Part shown: positions 52,735 to 62,748 of the stretch, in pieces | Layout: each line of letters begins with the position of its first letter | Position numbering within the stretch: the first letter of the stretch is position 1 | DNA from: JBBIOU01 sp037443205 | GTDB lineage: Bacteria; Bacteroidota; Bacteroidia; Flavobacteriales_D; UBA2798 | NCBI GenBank assembly: GCA_037443205.1 | Contig: JBBIOU010000015.1 | Location: forward strand, 18,164-82,163 | Direction of reading: 5' to 3' | DNA length: 64,000 nt | Made by a program: the position numbers and the translations under genes | Notes under the pieces: model-generated | Database searches by the model: none | What the model saw: only the letters and a program-made list of their open reading frames with translations | Told to the model about the DNA's origin: nothing

Positions 52735-53868
52735 ATGAAGACTCGCCAAATAATTATACTATGTCTAGTGTCATTGCTATTGTTTGTGTTTATAATAACA
52801 CGATTAAGTAACAATGCAAAAAAATTTGATATCCCCGAAAAAGAGCAAACAACGGAACTAAACAAGTATGTTAAGGTTGCAAAAGTAAAAAATGACACGA
52901 ACCATATTATTATTGAAGGAACCGGCAGAATAATATCATCGCGTAAAATAGATGTTAGTGCCGAGGTTCAGGGGCAACTTATTAATACAGGTGTTACGCT
53001 TAAAGCAGGTACTGCTTTTAAACAAGGGCAAATTATATTTGGCATAAAAGATACTGAAGCCCGACTTGCCCTGCAGGCACGTAAAAGTATTTTTATGAAC
53101 CTGGTTGCAAATATTTTACCTGACATTAAAATAGATTTTTCCGAAAGCTATGATAAATGGAAAAATTTTTTTGAACAGATAGAACCCGAAAAAACACTTC
53201 CCGAAATACCAATTATTAATAACGTAAAAGAACGTACATTTATTTCAGTTAAAAATATTTTTAGTGAATATTACACAATTCGTGCAGAAGAAGAAAGATT
53301 AAAAAAATATTTTTTTGTTGCTCCTTTTAATGGCTCTATTACCGATGTATATGCCGAAACAGGCGCAATAGTTAACCCCGGTACTCGCGTTGCTACCATC
53401 ATAAAAACTGAAGAACTGGAAATGGAAATGGCCGTAGATGCCAACAACATAGCTTATGTTTCTAGTGGTATGCCGGTAAAATTATTTATCAATGGCTTAA
53501 ATAAAAACTTAACCGGTAAAGTTATAAGAGTTGGCAACCACATCAATACACAAACACAGTCTGTACCTGTATATATAAAAATTGACGACACAAAATCCAT
53601 TAATCTTTATAACGGTATGTATTTATCAGCTCAAATAAGTGCCGGTGTAATAAACAATTGCTTTAAATTGCCTCGCAGAGCATTAAATAGCAGAGATGTA
53701 TTTTATGTTGAAGACAGTATCCTGAAAAAAACCACCATTGATATTGTTTTTACAAGCTCTGAGCATGTATATGTAAAAGGATTGCAAGATAACACACTCA
53801 TAGCCGTTGAGCCCATAGGCAGCAACATTGCATTAGGTAATAAAGTAACACCCGAATTAGTAAAATGA
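52735..53868 (+). CDS. RND efflux periplasmic adaptor (membrane fusion protein)
   Basis: A 377-residue HlyD/AcrA-type adaptor. One N-terminal membrane helix (~6-22) without lipobox, a biotinyl-lipoyl half (VSAEVQGQLINTGVTLKAGT, ~63-82), a short helical insert instead of a long hairpin (~105-165), the second lipoyl half (FVAPFNGSITDVYAETGAIVNPGT) and the beta-barrel/membrane-proximal domains. It links the pump to the outer-membrane channel. Its stop overlaps the pump gene by 4 bp. Confidence 0.9.
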   Translation: MKTRQIIILCLVSLLLFVFIITRLSNNAKKFDIPEKEQTTELNKYVKVAKVKNDTNHIIIEGTGRIISSRKIDVSAEVQGQLINTGVTLKAGTAFKQGQIIFGIKDTEARLALQARKSIFMNLVANILPDIKIDFSESYDKWKNFFEQIEPEKTLPEIPIINNVKERTFISVKNIFSEYYTIRAEEERLKKYFFVAPFNGSITDVYAETGAIVNPGTRVATIIKTEELEMEMAVDANNIAYVSSGMPVKLFINGLNKNLTGKVIRVGNHINTQTQSVPVYIKIDDTKSINLYNGMYLSAQISAGVINNCFKLPRRALNSRDVFYVEDSILKKTTIDIVFTSSEHVYVKGLQDNTLIAVEPIGSNIALGNKVTPELVK

Positions 53869-56800
53869 GAAAACTAATAGCATTTTTTATTCAAAATCCA
53901 ATTTGGGGTAATGCCATAATTTTTTTAACGGCAATTTTCGGAATATTAAGTTTGCTTACCATGCGTTCGAGTTTCTTCCCCGAAATGGAACCGAAAACAA
54001 TTTATGTAAATGTAGTATATCCGGGCGCATCACCCTTAGAAGTAGAAGAAGGAATTACTACAAAAATAGAGCAGGCACTGGAAGGAATAAAAGGAGTAAA
54101 AGAAATTACATCTACCTCTAACGAGAATTTAGCCAATATACGCGTTGAAGGCTTAGAAGATGCCGATATGGACGACCTGCTTTCGGATGTGGAAAATGCC
54201 GTAAACAGCATCAGTAGTTTTCCGGCAGGTGCCGAAAAACCGGTTATCACTAAAGTAAAAACCAGCGGCATGTCGGGTACCGCGGCCTTTGTTTCATTGC
54301 TCGGACCTAACGATATTATGAAACTAAAGACAATAGCGGATGAAATAAAAGATGATTTATTAAATACCAAAGCAATCTCGCAAATTGAAGTATTCGGCTA
54401 CCCGGCATTAGAATTTTCAATCGAAGTATCGGAAGAAAATTTATTGCGCTATAATTTACGTTTTGATCAGGTTGTAAACGCTATCAGAACCGGCAATATA
54501 GACTTAACCGGAGGCACAATAAAAACCAGCGAAGAAGAATATATTATACGATTACGGTCAAAAAAAAATACTGCACAAGAAATAAAAAACATTGTATTAC
54601 GCGCTGCACCCGGAGGAGATATAATTACCATAGGTCAGGTTGCAGAAGTAAAATTTCAATTTAGCGAAACACCCAACTACTCCTTTTTAAACAATAAACG
54701 CAACATTACTTTTTTTATTAAAAAACTACCCGAAGAAGATTTAAGCAGCATTGCAAACGAAGTAAGAAAATATGTTAACGAGTTTAACCGGAAAAATAAA
54801 GAATATGAATTAAAAATACTATTTCAGTTCGAAGATATGCTTCAGGAACGCATAGATCTTTTGGTATCGAACGGCTGGATAGGATTAATTTTAGTATTGG
54901 TTTGTTTAGGTTTTTTCTTGAGTTTACGCTTATCAACCTGGGTAGCATTTGGCATTCCCTTTTCATTTTTAGGAATGTTTGCATTTGGCGCTTTATACGG
55001 CATAACCATAAATATGATTTCACTGTTTGGGATGATATTGGTTGTGGGCATATTGGTAGATGACGGTATTGTTATTGCCGAAAACGTATATACACATTTT
55101 CAAAAAGGCAAATCGCCTATACGCGCAGCCTATGATGGCACGGTAGAAGTAATGTCTTCTATTATAACTTCTGTATTAACAACCGTTGTTGCATTTGTAT
55201 TATTGATGTTTGCCGGTGGAGAACTTAAAATGATGCGCGAAATGGCATTTTCGGTGTCGGCTTGTTTATTGTTTTCGATGGTAGAAGCATTTTTGGTGTT
55301 ACCCTCACACCTGGCACACAGTTATGTTTTAAAACCGGTTAAAATAAACTGGTATCAGAAATTCAGAAATTTTACCGATAAAGTTTTAACATATTTAAGA
55401 GATGCTTATGCCTCTGTTTTAAAAACATCAGTTAAATACTACCGCTTTTCTGTTTTTATTCCTCTGCTCTTTATTATTTTTATTATTGGCTTAATCGCTA
55501 CAGGACTTATAAAACTTACATTTTTTCCGAATATTCCATTCGAAGACATTAAAATAGAAGTTGCATTTAAACCCGGAGAAAGAGAAGAAAAAACTGAAGC
55601 ATTTTTAAGATATTGTCAGGAAAAAGTTTACGAAGTTAACCAAGAATTGATAAACGAAACGGGCGACACATTGATACAATATACCACTATTTCGGTGGGC
55701 AATACCGAAAGTTTACGCGAAAATGGCGGGCATGCAGGCCTGGTAAGAATTAACATCAATGCAAACAATAAAAAAGTTTCGAGTAATGAAATAGCCAATC
55801 GTATTCGCAAGAAAATTGGCGAAGTAAAAGATGCCGAAAAATTTGTGGTTGGAGGCGAAGTGCGTTTTGGCAAACCTATCTCAATTGCCATTGCCGATAA
55901 AGATTACAACACGGTAAAAAAAGCCAAAGAATATTTAAAAGGCGAATTAAAAAAAATGCCCGAACTAAAAGACGTTACCGATGATAGCCCTTTAGGAAAA
56001 CAAGAAATAATTGTTCATCTGAAACCTAAAGCCTATATGCTAGGGCTTACTCAGGGCGAAGTAATGCGTCAAATACGCCAGGGATTTTTTGGTGAAGAAG
56101 CCCAACGAATAATCATTGGCAAAGATGAAGTAAAAATTTGGGTGCGCTATCCTAAACAAGACAGGAGCTCGCTCGGACAATTTGAAAATATGCGTATTAA
56201 AACACTAACCGGAGAAAACTTTCCGCTGGGCGAAATAGCCGATTATAAAATTGAAAGAGGTGAAGTTGGAATTAATCACTACAACGGCAAAAAAGAAATA
56301 AAAGTTGAAGCCGACCAAACAAATATGGATGCCCCAACCATTGAAATTACAAATAAAATTAAAGACAATATTATAACCAAACTAAAAGAAAAATTTCCCA
56401 CAGTAGAAATTAAATTCAGAGGGCAGGCACAACGTGCCGAAGAATCAGCAGGTCCGCTTATCATTGTTGTGTTGCTGGTATTACTGTTTATACCACTGGT
56501 ATTGGCTCTGAATTTTGGTTCGCTCATGCAGTCAATAATTATTGTTAGTGTAATTCCTATCGGATTTTTTTGTGCTATGTTAGGCCACGGTTTAGAAGGG
56601 CGACCCTTTTCTTTGTTAAGCGCCTGGGGAGTTATTGCTTTAGTTGGAATAATTATCAATGACTCGGTGGTAATGCTAGACACTTACAACCGTTATATTA
56701 AAGAAGGAATGAAAGCCATAGATGCCGCTTTTGAAGCTGGCAGATCCAGATTCAGGGCAGTAATTCTTACCTCTATCACTACCGTAGCCGGGTTATATCC

Positions 56801-57053
56801 CTTAATACTGGAACAAAGTTTTCAGGCACAGTTTTTAATTCCCATGGCTATATCAGTAGCCCATGGTGTATTATTTGGCACATTATTTATCTTGTTTTTC
56901 TTTCCTTCGTTAATATTATTTTATAATGACCTCCGTAGATTATTAATATTTATATGGACCGGTAATATGCCTCAACGCGAAGAAGTAGAACCTGCCCTGA
57001 GAGAATTAAAAAAATTAAAACAAATTGAAGCCGAAGGAATATTACATGAATAA
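53865..57053 (+). CDS. RND efflux transporter (AcrB/CusA superfamily)
   Basis: A 1062-residue inner-membrane pump with the twelve-helix, two-porter-domain layout. N-terminal FFIQNPIWGNAIIF; helix 4 proton-relay pair in GILVDDGIVIAENV (~395-408); second-half IINDSVVMLDTYNRY and ITTVAGLYPLILE. It expels substrates through the adaptor and TolC partner by proton motive force. The substrate class cannot be told; the DD pair is of the HAE type rather than the metal (HME) type. Confidence 0.93.
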   Translation: MRKLIAFFIQNPIWGNAIIFLTAIFGILSLLTMRSSFFPEMEPKTIYVNVVYPGASPLEVEEGITTKIEQALEGIKGVKEITSTSNENLANIRVEGLEDADMDDLLSDVENAVNSISSFPAGAEKPVITKVKTSGMSGTAAFVSLLGPNDIMKLKTIADEIKDDLLNTKAISQIEVFGYPALEFSIEVSEENLLRYNLRFDQVVNAIRTGNIDLTGGTIKTSEEEYIIRLRSKKNTAQEIKNIVLRAAPGGDIITIGQVAEVKFQFSETPNYSFLNNKRNITFFIKKLPEEDLSSIANEVRKYVNEFNRKNKEYELKILFQFEDMLQERIDLLVSNGWIGLILVLVCLGFFLSLRLSTWVAFGIPFSFLGMFAFGALYGITINMISLFGMILVVGILVDDGIVIAENVYTHFQKGKSPIRAAYDGTVEVMSSIITSVLTTVVAFVLLMFAGGELKMMREMAFSVSACLLFSMVEAFLVLPSHLAHSYVLKPVKINWYQKFRNFTDKVLTYLRDAYASVLKTSVKYYRFSVFIPLLFIIFIIGLIATGLIKLTFFPNIPFEDIKIEVAFKPGEREEKTEAFLRYCQEKVYEVNQELINETGDTLIQYTTISVGNTESLRENGGHAGLVRININANNKKVSSNEIANRIRKKIGEVKDAEKFVVGGEVRFGKPISIAIADKDYNTVKKAKEYLKGELKKMPELKDVTDDSPLGKQEIIVHLKPKAYMLGLTQGEVMRQIRQGFFGEEAQRIIIGKDEVKIWVRYPKQDRSSLGQFENMRIKTLTGENFPLGEIADYKIERGEVGINHYNGKKEIKVEADQTNMDAPTIEITNKIKDNIITKLKEKFPTVEIKFRGQAQRAEESAGPLIIVVLLVLLFIPLVLALNFGSLMQSIIIVSVIPIGFFCAMLGHGLEGRPFSLLSAWGVIALVGIIINDSVVMLDTYNRYIKEGMKAIDAAFEAGRSRFRAVILTSITTVAGLYPLILEQSFQAQFLIPMAISVAHGVLFGTLFILFFFPSLILFYNDLRRLLIFIWTGNMPQREEVEPALRELKKLKQIEAEGILHE

Positions 57054-58392
57054 CTACACACATTCCAAAATATCAATGAAACATATTGCCACTTATATAG
57101 CTATTGTTTTATTATTTTTAAATAAAATAAATGCGCAGGAAAACCTCTCCTTAGCAGAGGCTATTAAAATTGCTTTAGAAAACAATTTTAAAATGCGTGC
57201 TGCACAAGATAATCTGGCTATTGCCAGAAACAACAATAACTGGGGCGAAGCAGGCAGATGGCCCTCGTTCGATTTAATTATAGGGCAAAACAATACCATG
57301 GCCGATCCCAGCAGAAACCCGCAATCATTTATACGCGATAAATTTTATACTGCCGGTGTAAGTTTAAACGCTTCCGTAAATTGGGTACTGTTTTCGGGTT
57401 TTAGAGTAAATTTAACCAAAGAACGTTTAGAGCTGCTGCAAGCACAAAGCGAAGGAAATGCCGTTATGGTTATGGAAAACACCATACAGTCTGTAATATT
57501 AGCTTACTACAACGCAGTTTTACAAATCGAAAAATTACAGGTGATTAAAGATGTGGCAAAACTATCTAAAGATAAATACGAATATTTTTTACAGAAAAAA
57601 GATTTAGGCACCAACTCTACCTTTGAACTTTTGCAGTATAAAAATGCTATGCTGGCCGACTCTACCAATGCTTTAATTCAGGAATTGGCTGTAAATAATT
57701 CTTTACGTAATTTAAACCTGCTTATGGGGCAAGACTCCGAAAAGAAATATTTACTTACCGATTTTTTACAAACACCCGATATTAAATTTACACCCGAAGA
57801 ATTAAAAGAACTCGTTAAAAAAAATAATTCTTCATTAGTTAATCAATATATTAACCTGCAACTGCAAAAAACAGCCATAGAACTGGCTCAATCTGCAATG
57901 TATCCGGTAATTAGTTTTAGTTTAGGTACTAATAATCAATTCAGTTATTTTAAAACTTCTTTGTTCGAAGGAAACGCAACAAACCTAAACTACTATGCTA
58001 ATTTTACAATAAACTTCAACATCTTTAACGGAGGCAAAACCCGAAGAGCTATTCAAAATGCACGCATTCAGGAAAAAATAGTACAAACCAACTATGATGA
58101 GATGGAATTTACTGTAATCAATCAGTTACAAAATTTATATGAATTATTTTTAACACGTAAAAAAATACTAAGACTTTCTTCCGAAAGTTTTCAATCAGCC
58201 GAAACCAACCTTCAACTAGCCGAAGAAAGATTTAAAAGCGGAACCATTAATTCCTTTAATAAACGCGATATTGACCTGGCATACCTTAATGCTGCACTTG
58301 TTCGCTTAGAATCCGCCTATAATCTTATAGACGTACATACTGAATTATTAAGAATATCTGGCGGACTTGTAGAAATCGGTGTAAAAAAGTAA
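57046..58392 (+). CDS. TolC family outer-membrane efflux channel
   Basis: A ~448-residue outer membrane factor with signal peptide (ending NKINAQ) and two OEP repeats: LSLAEAIKIALENNFKMRAAQDNL and later RIQEKIVQTNYDEMEF / LAEERFKSGTINSFNKRDIDLAYLNA. ATG 57046 overlaps the pump stop by 8 bp (coupled); ATG 57076 is an alternative giving a shorter signal peptide. It completes the three-gene RND system. Confidence 0.9.
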   Translation: MNNYTHSKISMKHIATYIAIVLLFLNKINAQENLSLAEAIKIALENNFKMRAAQDNLAIARNNNNWGEAGRWPSFDLIIGQNNTMADPSRNPQSFIRDKFYTAGVSLNASVNWVLFSGFRVNLTKERLELLQAQSEGNAVMVMENTIQSVILAYYNAVLQIEKLQVIKDVAKLSKDKYEYFLQKKDLGTNSTFELLQYKNAMLADSTNALIQELAVNNSLRNLNLLMGQDSEKKYLLTDFLQTPDIKFTPEELKELVKKNNSSLVNQYINLQLQKTAIELAQSAMYPVISFSLGTNNQFSYFKTSLFEGNATNLNYYANFTINFNIFNGGKTRRAIQNARIQEKIVQTNYDEMEFTVINQLQNLYELFLTRKKILRLSSESFQSAETNLQLAEERFKSGTINSFNKRDIDLAYLNAALVRLESAYNLIDVHTELLRISGGLVEIGVKK

Positions 58393-58526
58393 ACCTAAAC
58401 ACACATTATCTCCAAAGGCAAACTGAATGGATAGCCTGCATAGAATTTTTCAATCCTCATATAGCAAGAATTAAGCATTAACACGCTTAGTTCAGAACAA
58501 AAAATAACGGACATACAGTTTTTTTT

Positions 58527-58534
58527 TATCTTAG
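58527..58534 (+). promoter_or_regulatory. TATCTTAG promoter-like element
   Basis: TATCTTAG followed by CC, 14 bases before the ATG at 58549; same form as the elements at 27768 and 52705. Confidence 0.35.
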
Positions 58535-58548
58535 CCTAAAATATTATT

Positions 58549-59859
58549 ATGCGTCACACACCCATCAATCCGGATTTATTTAAAAGCAACCGTAAACGTT
58601 TTGCTGAAATGATGAAACCTAATTCCTTAGCCGTATTCAACAGCAACGACATTATGCCTACCAGTGCCGATGGTACCATGCCTTTTAAGCAAAACAGCGA
58701 TATTTTTTATCTCTCGGGTATTGACCAGGAAGAAAGTATTTTAATAATTTTTCCCTTCGCCAGCGAAAGAAATCATCGCGAAATACTTTTTTTAAAAGAA
58801 ACCAACAGCGAGATAGCTATTTGGGAAGGTCAAAAACACACCCGCGAAAGTGCTTTTAAAACTTCCGGCATCAAAACTGTTTACTGGCTTAAAGATTTTG
58901 AATCCATTTTTAAAAAATTAGCCTTCGAAGCAGAACATATCTATTTAAATACCAATGAACATTTACGTGCCCATGTTGAAGTAGAAACTCGCGATGCACG
59001 CTTTATTAAATGGATTAAAGAAACATATCCCTTGCATAAACTGGAACGAAGTGCGCCAATTTTACATCACCTGCGTTCGATAAAAAACTCTATAGAAATA
59101 GACCTCCTTCAAACTGCTTGTAATATCACCGAAAAGGGTTTTAGAAGAGTTTTAGGTTTTATTAAACCTGATGTTTGGGAATATGAAATTGAAGCCGAAT
59201 ATGCACATGAGTTTATAAAAAACCAATCCAAAGGATTTGCCTATACACCTATAATTGCCTCCGGTTACAACGCCTGTGTATTGCACTATACGGATAACAA
59301 TAAAAAATGTAAAAACGGTGATATTTTATTGATGGATGTAGGCGCAGAATATGCCAACTACAATGCTGACATGACACGCTGTGTGCCTGTTAGCGGAAAA
59401 TTTACCAAAAGACAAAAGGAAGTTTATAATTCGGTATTAAAAGTAATGCGTGAAGCAATTAAATTGCTTCGCCCCGGTACATATTTGCAAGAATATCACA
59501 AAGAAGTAGGCAAATTAATGGAAACTGAATTAATTAAATTAAAATTACTTACCAAAACCGATATTAAAAACCAAAACCCCGAATATCCTGCATACAAAAA
59601 ATATTTTATGCATGGAACCTCACATTTTCTTGGCTTAGATGTGCATGATGTTGGGCTTTGGAATAAACCCATACAACCGGGCATGGTATTTACCTGCGAA
59701 CCCGGCATATATATCCGTGAAGAAAATTTAGGAATACGTCTTGAAAACGATATTTTGGTTACCAACGGAAAACCCATTGATTTAATGGCAAATATCCCTA
59801 TTGAAGCAGACGAAATCGAAACACTTATGCATGAAAACAATAACAAAAAGAAAAAATGA
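58549..59859 (+). CDS. pepP: Xaa-Pro aminopeptidase (M24B)
   Basis: A 436-residue two-domain enzyme that removes N-terminal residues preceding proline. The N-terminal creatinase-like domain (~1-170) is followed by the pita-bread domain with all five metal ligands: D263 and D274 (DVGAEYANYNADMTR), H359 (GTSHFLGLDVHD), E384 (CEPG) and E399 (RLEN). No signal peptide, so cytoplasmic. It overlaps the next gene by 4 bp. Confidence 0.94.
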   Translation: MRHTPINPDLFKSNRKRFAEMMKPNSLAVFNSNDIMPTSADGTMPFKQNSDIFYLSGIDQEESILIIFPFASERNHREILFLKETNSEIAIWEGQKHTRESAFKTSGIKTVYWLKDFESIFKKLAFEAEHIYLNTNEHLRAHVEVETRDARFIKWIKETYPLHKLERSAPILHHLRSIKNSIEIDLLQTACNITEKGFRRVLGFIKPDVWEYEIEAEYAHEFIKNQSKGFAYTPIIASGYNACVLHYTDNNKKCKNGDILLMDVGAEYANYNADMTRCVPVSGKFTKRQKEVYNSVLKVMREAIKLLRPGTYLQEYHKEVGKLMETELIKLKLLTKTDIKNQNPEYPAYKKYFMHGTSHFLGLDVHDVGLWNKPIQPGMVFTCEPGIYIREENLGIRLENDILVTNGKPIDLMANIPIEADEIETLMHENNNKKKK

Positions 59860-60647
59860 TTTGTGCTTTTAACGGAGGTTCTATAGATTACAATATATAT
59901 GGTCAAGGAAATTGTTTGGTGCTGTTACATGGTTTTTTAGAAGATGATTCTATCTGGAATGACTTAATAAAATTTTTGGAACCCACTTATAAAGTTATTT
60001 GCATTAACTTACCCGGTAATTCAAAATCATTGATGCCTGGCGATATATATTCTATGAACTTAATGGCAGATTGTGTAAACGAAATATTAAAACAACAAAA
60101 TATATCTGCAGCTACCATCATAGGTCATTCCATGGGCGGCTATGTATCTCTGGCATTTGCCGACAGATACAATGAAAAATGCAAAGGTGTTGTTTTAATA
60201 AATTCAACGGCTTATGCTGATAGCGATGAGAAAAAAAGAGACAGAGAACGAGCCATAAAAGTTATACAAACTAATAAGTCTGTATTTATTAACGAGGCTA
60301 TTCCAAACTTATTTGCTCCCGATAATATTTCTAAATTTAAAAACGAAATCAATACATTAAAAGAAACCGCTCTGCAAATGCCTGATAACGGCATTACTGC
60401 TTGTTTAAGAGGGATGAAAGAAAGAAAAGACTACTCCCGTTATTTTATCCAACAGCAATTACCCTTGTTGTTTGTTGCCGGCAAATACGACAACATCATA
60501 CCTTTTGAAAAATCTATTGCACAAAAAAATATTACTGCCCAAACATATTTCGTAGAGATGCAAAAAAGCGGGCATATGTGTTTTATAGAAGAAAAAGAAA
60601 AACTTTGCCATGAATTGGCTGGTTTTTTGAACCAAATTCACCATTAA
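59856..60647 (+). CDS. Alpha/beta hydrolase
   Basis: A 263-residue alpha/beta-hydrolase with oxyanion LLHGF (~23-27), nucleophile S92 in GHSMGG, an acid in AGKYDNIIP (~210-218) and the catalytic histidine in SGHMCFIEE (~242-250). The triad is intact; the substrate is unknown. Translational coupling to the aminopeptidase gene (4-bp overlap) suggests co-expression, not necessarily a shared pathway. Confidence 0.88.
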   Translation: MICAFNGGSIDYNIYGQGNCLVLLHGFLEDDSIWNDLIKFLEPTYKVICINLPGNSKSLMPGDIYSMNLMADCVNEILKQQNISAATIIGHSMGGYVSLAFADRYNEKCKGVVLINSTAYADSDEKKRDRERAIKVIQTNKSVFINEAIPNLFAPDNISKFKNEINTLKETALQMPDNGITACLRGMKERKDYSRYFIQQQLPLLFVAGKYDNIIPFEKSIAQKNITAQTYFVEMQKSGHMCFIEEKEKLCHELAGFLNQIHH

Positions 60648-60705
60648 ATATTAGAGCTTTGTTGTATTATTATCCTGTTTTCCGAGCCGTAACAGTTTGC
60701 TGCCA

Positions 60706-62649
60706 TTACAAAAACTTCACTTCCACTCGTCTGTTGATGGCGTGTTGTTCTTCGGGGCAGTCTTTTTGTCTGCGGCAGTTGTTTAGCAGCTTGGTTTTTC
60801 CGTATCCTTTGGCTACTATCTTATCGCGTGCTATGCCTTTCTTTACCAGCCAGTCGTAGCACGATTGTGCACGCTTCTGCGATAGGTTGTTGTTATAAGC
60901 ATCGCTGCCTATACCATCGGTATGGGCTGATAGCTCTACCTTGGCATTGGGGTTCTCTGCCAAAAACGTGTATAGGTTCTCTAATATCGGTATCGACTCG
61001 GGTTTTAATGTCGCTTTGTCAAAATCAAAATAGATGTTGTCTATCTTTACTATGTTGCCTTTCTTTACCTCGGGCTTCAAACGTATGGGGTTTACTTTTT
61101 TGCGTACCTCATCTCTGGCTGTGGGGTTGTCTTCCATAGATGGTACATTAAATACTTGCGGCACATATCCCGGTGTGGTTACGTGTACTTTGTATCTCTT
61201 CTCCGGATGTATGATAAATTCCCATTTGCCATCCCCGGCAGTATATTTGGTCTTTACCAGCGTACTGTCTCCGTTATCATGTATCATATATAAATCTACT
61301 TTCGCTCCTTCTACAGGCTTGGCGGTTATCGCATCCAGCACTATACCACGCAGGGTGTCTAACTCTATCTGCTTCTTGAAAAAATATACCTGATCCATCG
61401 TATTGTCTCCATCGCGGTTCGATGTAAAAAAGCCTTCCTTCATACTAGGTATGGTAATAAAGGTAAAATCGTCTTTGCTGGAGTTAAATGGTTTGCCTAA
61501 GTTTTTGGGCTCTACAGGTTTGCCGTTGATTAATTTAGCTTTAAATATATATATCGGCTCGTAGCCGGGTAAACCTCGCGATGAAAAATAAAAATATTCT
61601 CCGCTGATGTATGGATACAACTCATCTTCATAGGTGTTTATCTCGTCTCCCAGATTCTCCGGCTCGGAACATTTACCCGCTGCGTTTACGCTGCATTTGT
61701 ATAAATCGTATCCTCCCTTGCCTCCGGGACGGTTGCTCGCAAAATAAAGCGTGCTCCCGTCCTTACTGATATAAGGATAAGCGCAGGAGTATTCCATCGA
61801 GTTGATGCTCAACTCTACCACGTTCTCCCATTTGCCGTTGATGTTCTCCGCCCGAAATATCTTTAATACGTTTAATCCGTCTTTCCCAAAGGGATTGTCT
61901 TTCTTACTGTTGGGTTTATAACTGGTTTTGGTTGAAGCATTCGATGTATAAAACAGGTATTTCCCATCGGCTGTTACGCTGGGCGAACTCTCATAAAAAT
62001 CTTTGTTTACGCTGCCTTGTATCTTCTCCGGTGCAGCAAATCCGGCCGAGTCTATCCGTTTGCTATAGGCTATATCATAATACACCGTTTTGTTCTTATT
62101 CTCCGTTTCGCTTTTTTGAGGAACGGCTAATAACAATCCTTCCTGGTAATACATAATACCCAAGCCTTTGTTGCCGCTTTGAAGATTGGTGCGAACTACA
62201 TCGTATTTAGCCACCAGATTTTTATTGAACGAAGGCCAGGCGCATTTCTTCTCATAAAACGAAACTAAATCGCTCCGGTTTATTTGACTGCAGTATTCCT
62301 TGTAGTATCTTAGTGCCTCTTCGTATCGCTCCAAACTCATTAATATATCGGCATATTCCTTATAATTCTCCGGCTGGTTCTCTTCCTTAAACGCCATCAG
62401 CTTTTCATACCAATCGGCTGCATTGCGGTAATCAAAAAGGTGTTTGTAAGTCTTGGCTACCTGCTGGGTCATGTAAAATTTGTTCTTTACTATGTCTTCG
62501 CTCAGCGCTTTCTTGTATGATTCTATCGCCTCGGGATACATCTTGCGCTTAAAATAATCATCTCCTTGTGCCAGGTTGCTCTTGGGTTGGGTAAATGCAC
62601 TGCTCATTATCAGCAGTATGCTCAGCAGCGTTAGTGTTGTTCTCCTCAT
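60706..62649 (-). CDS. porE: PorE-like T9SS protein (TPR, PD40 propeller, OmpA)
   Basis: A 647-residue envelope protein. After a signal peptide come TPR helices (~25-130), a six-bladed PD40 propeller (~150-425, SPSVTADGKYLFYTSN, YISKDGSTLYFASNRPGGKGGYDLY), a CarboxypepD-type sandwich (~430-520, LRGIVLDAITAKPVEGAKVDLY) and an OmpA peptidoglycan-binding domain (~540-645, IYFDFDKATLKPES). This order matches PorE of type IX secretion systems, which tethers the machine to peptidoglycan. Third gene of a cargo-PorP-PorE group; GC is higher than in most of the window. Confidence 0.87.
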   Translation of the reverse strand: MRRTTLTLLSILLIMSSAFTQPKSNLAQGDDYFKRKMYPEAIESYKKALSEDIVKNKFYMTQQVAKTYKHLFDYRNAADWYEKLMAFKEENQPENYKEYADILMSLERYEEALRYYKEYCSQINRSDLVSFYEKKCAWPSFNKNLVAKYDVVRTNLQSGNKGLGIMYYQEGLLLAVPQKSETENKNKTVYYDIAYSKRIDSAGFAAPEKIQGSVNKDFYESSPSVTADGKYLFYTSNASTKTSYKPNSKKDNPFGKDGLNVLKIFRAENINGKWENVVELSINSMEYSCAYPYISKDGSTLYFASNRPGGKGGYDLYKCSVNAAGKCSEPENLGDEINTYEDELYPYISGEYFYFSSRGLPGYEPIYIFKAKLINGKPVEPKNLGKPFNSSKDDFTFITIPSMKEGFFTSNRDGDNTMDQVYFFKKQIELDTLRGIVLDAITAKPVEGAKVDLYMIHDNGDSTLVKTKYTAGDGKWEFIIHPEKRYKVHVTTPGYVPQVFNVPSMEDNPTARDEVRKKVNPIRLKPEVKKGNIVKIDNIYFDFDKATLKPESIPILENLYTFLAENPNAKVELSAHTDGIGSDAYNNNLSQKRAQSCYDWLVKKGIARDKIVAKGYGKTKLLNNCRRQKDCPEEQHAINRRVEVKFL

Positions 62650-62748
62650 TACTTGTTTGTGTTTTTTATTATAATAATTGTTTCAGCCTCCTCACGGCTT
62701 TTTTTCTTCTCTTATTTGACAGGGGTGTTCTTAATCTATAACTCCGGC

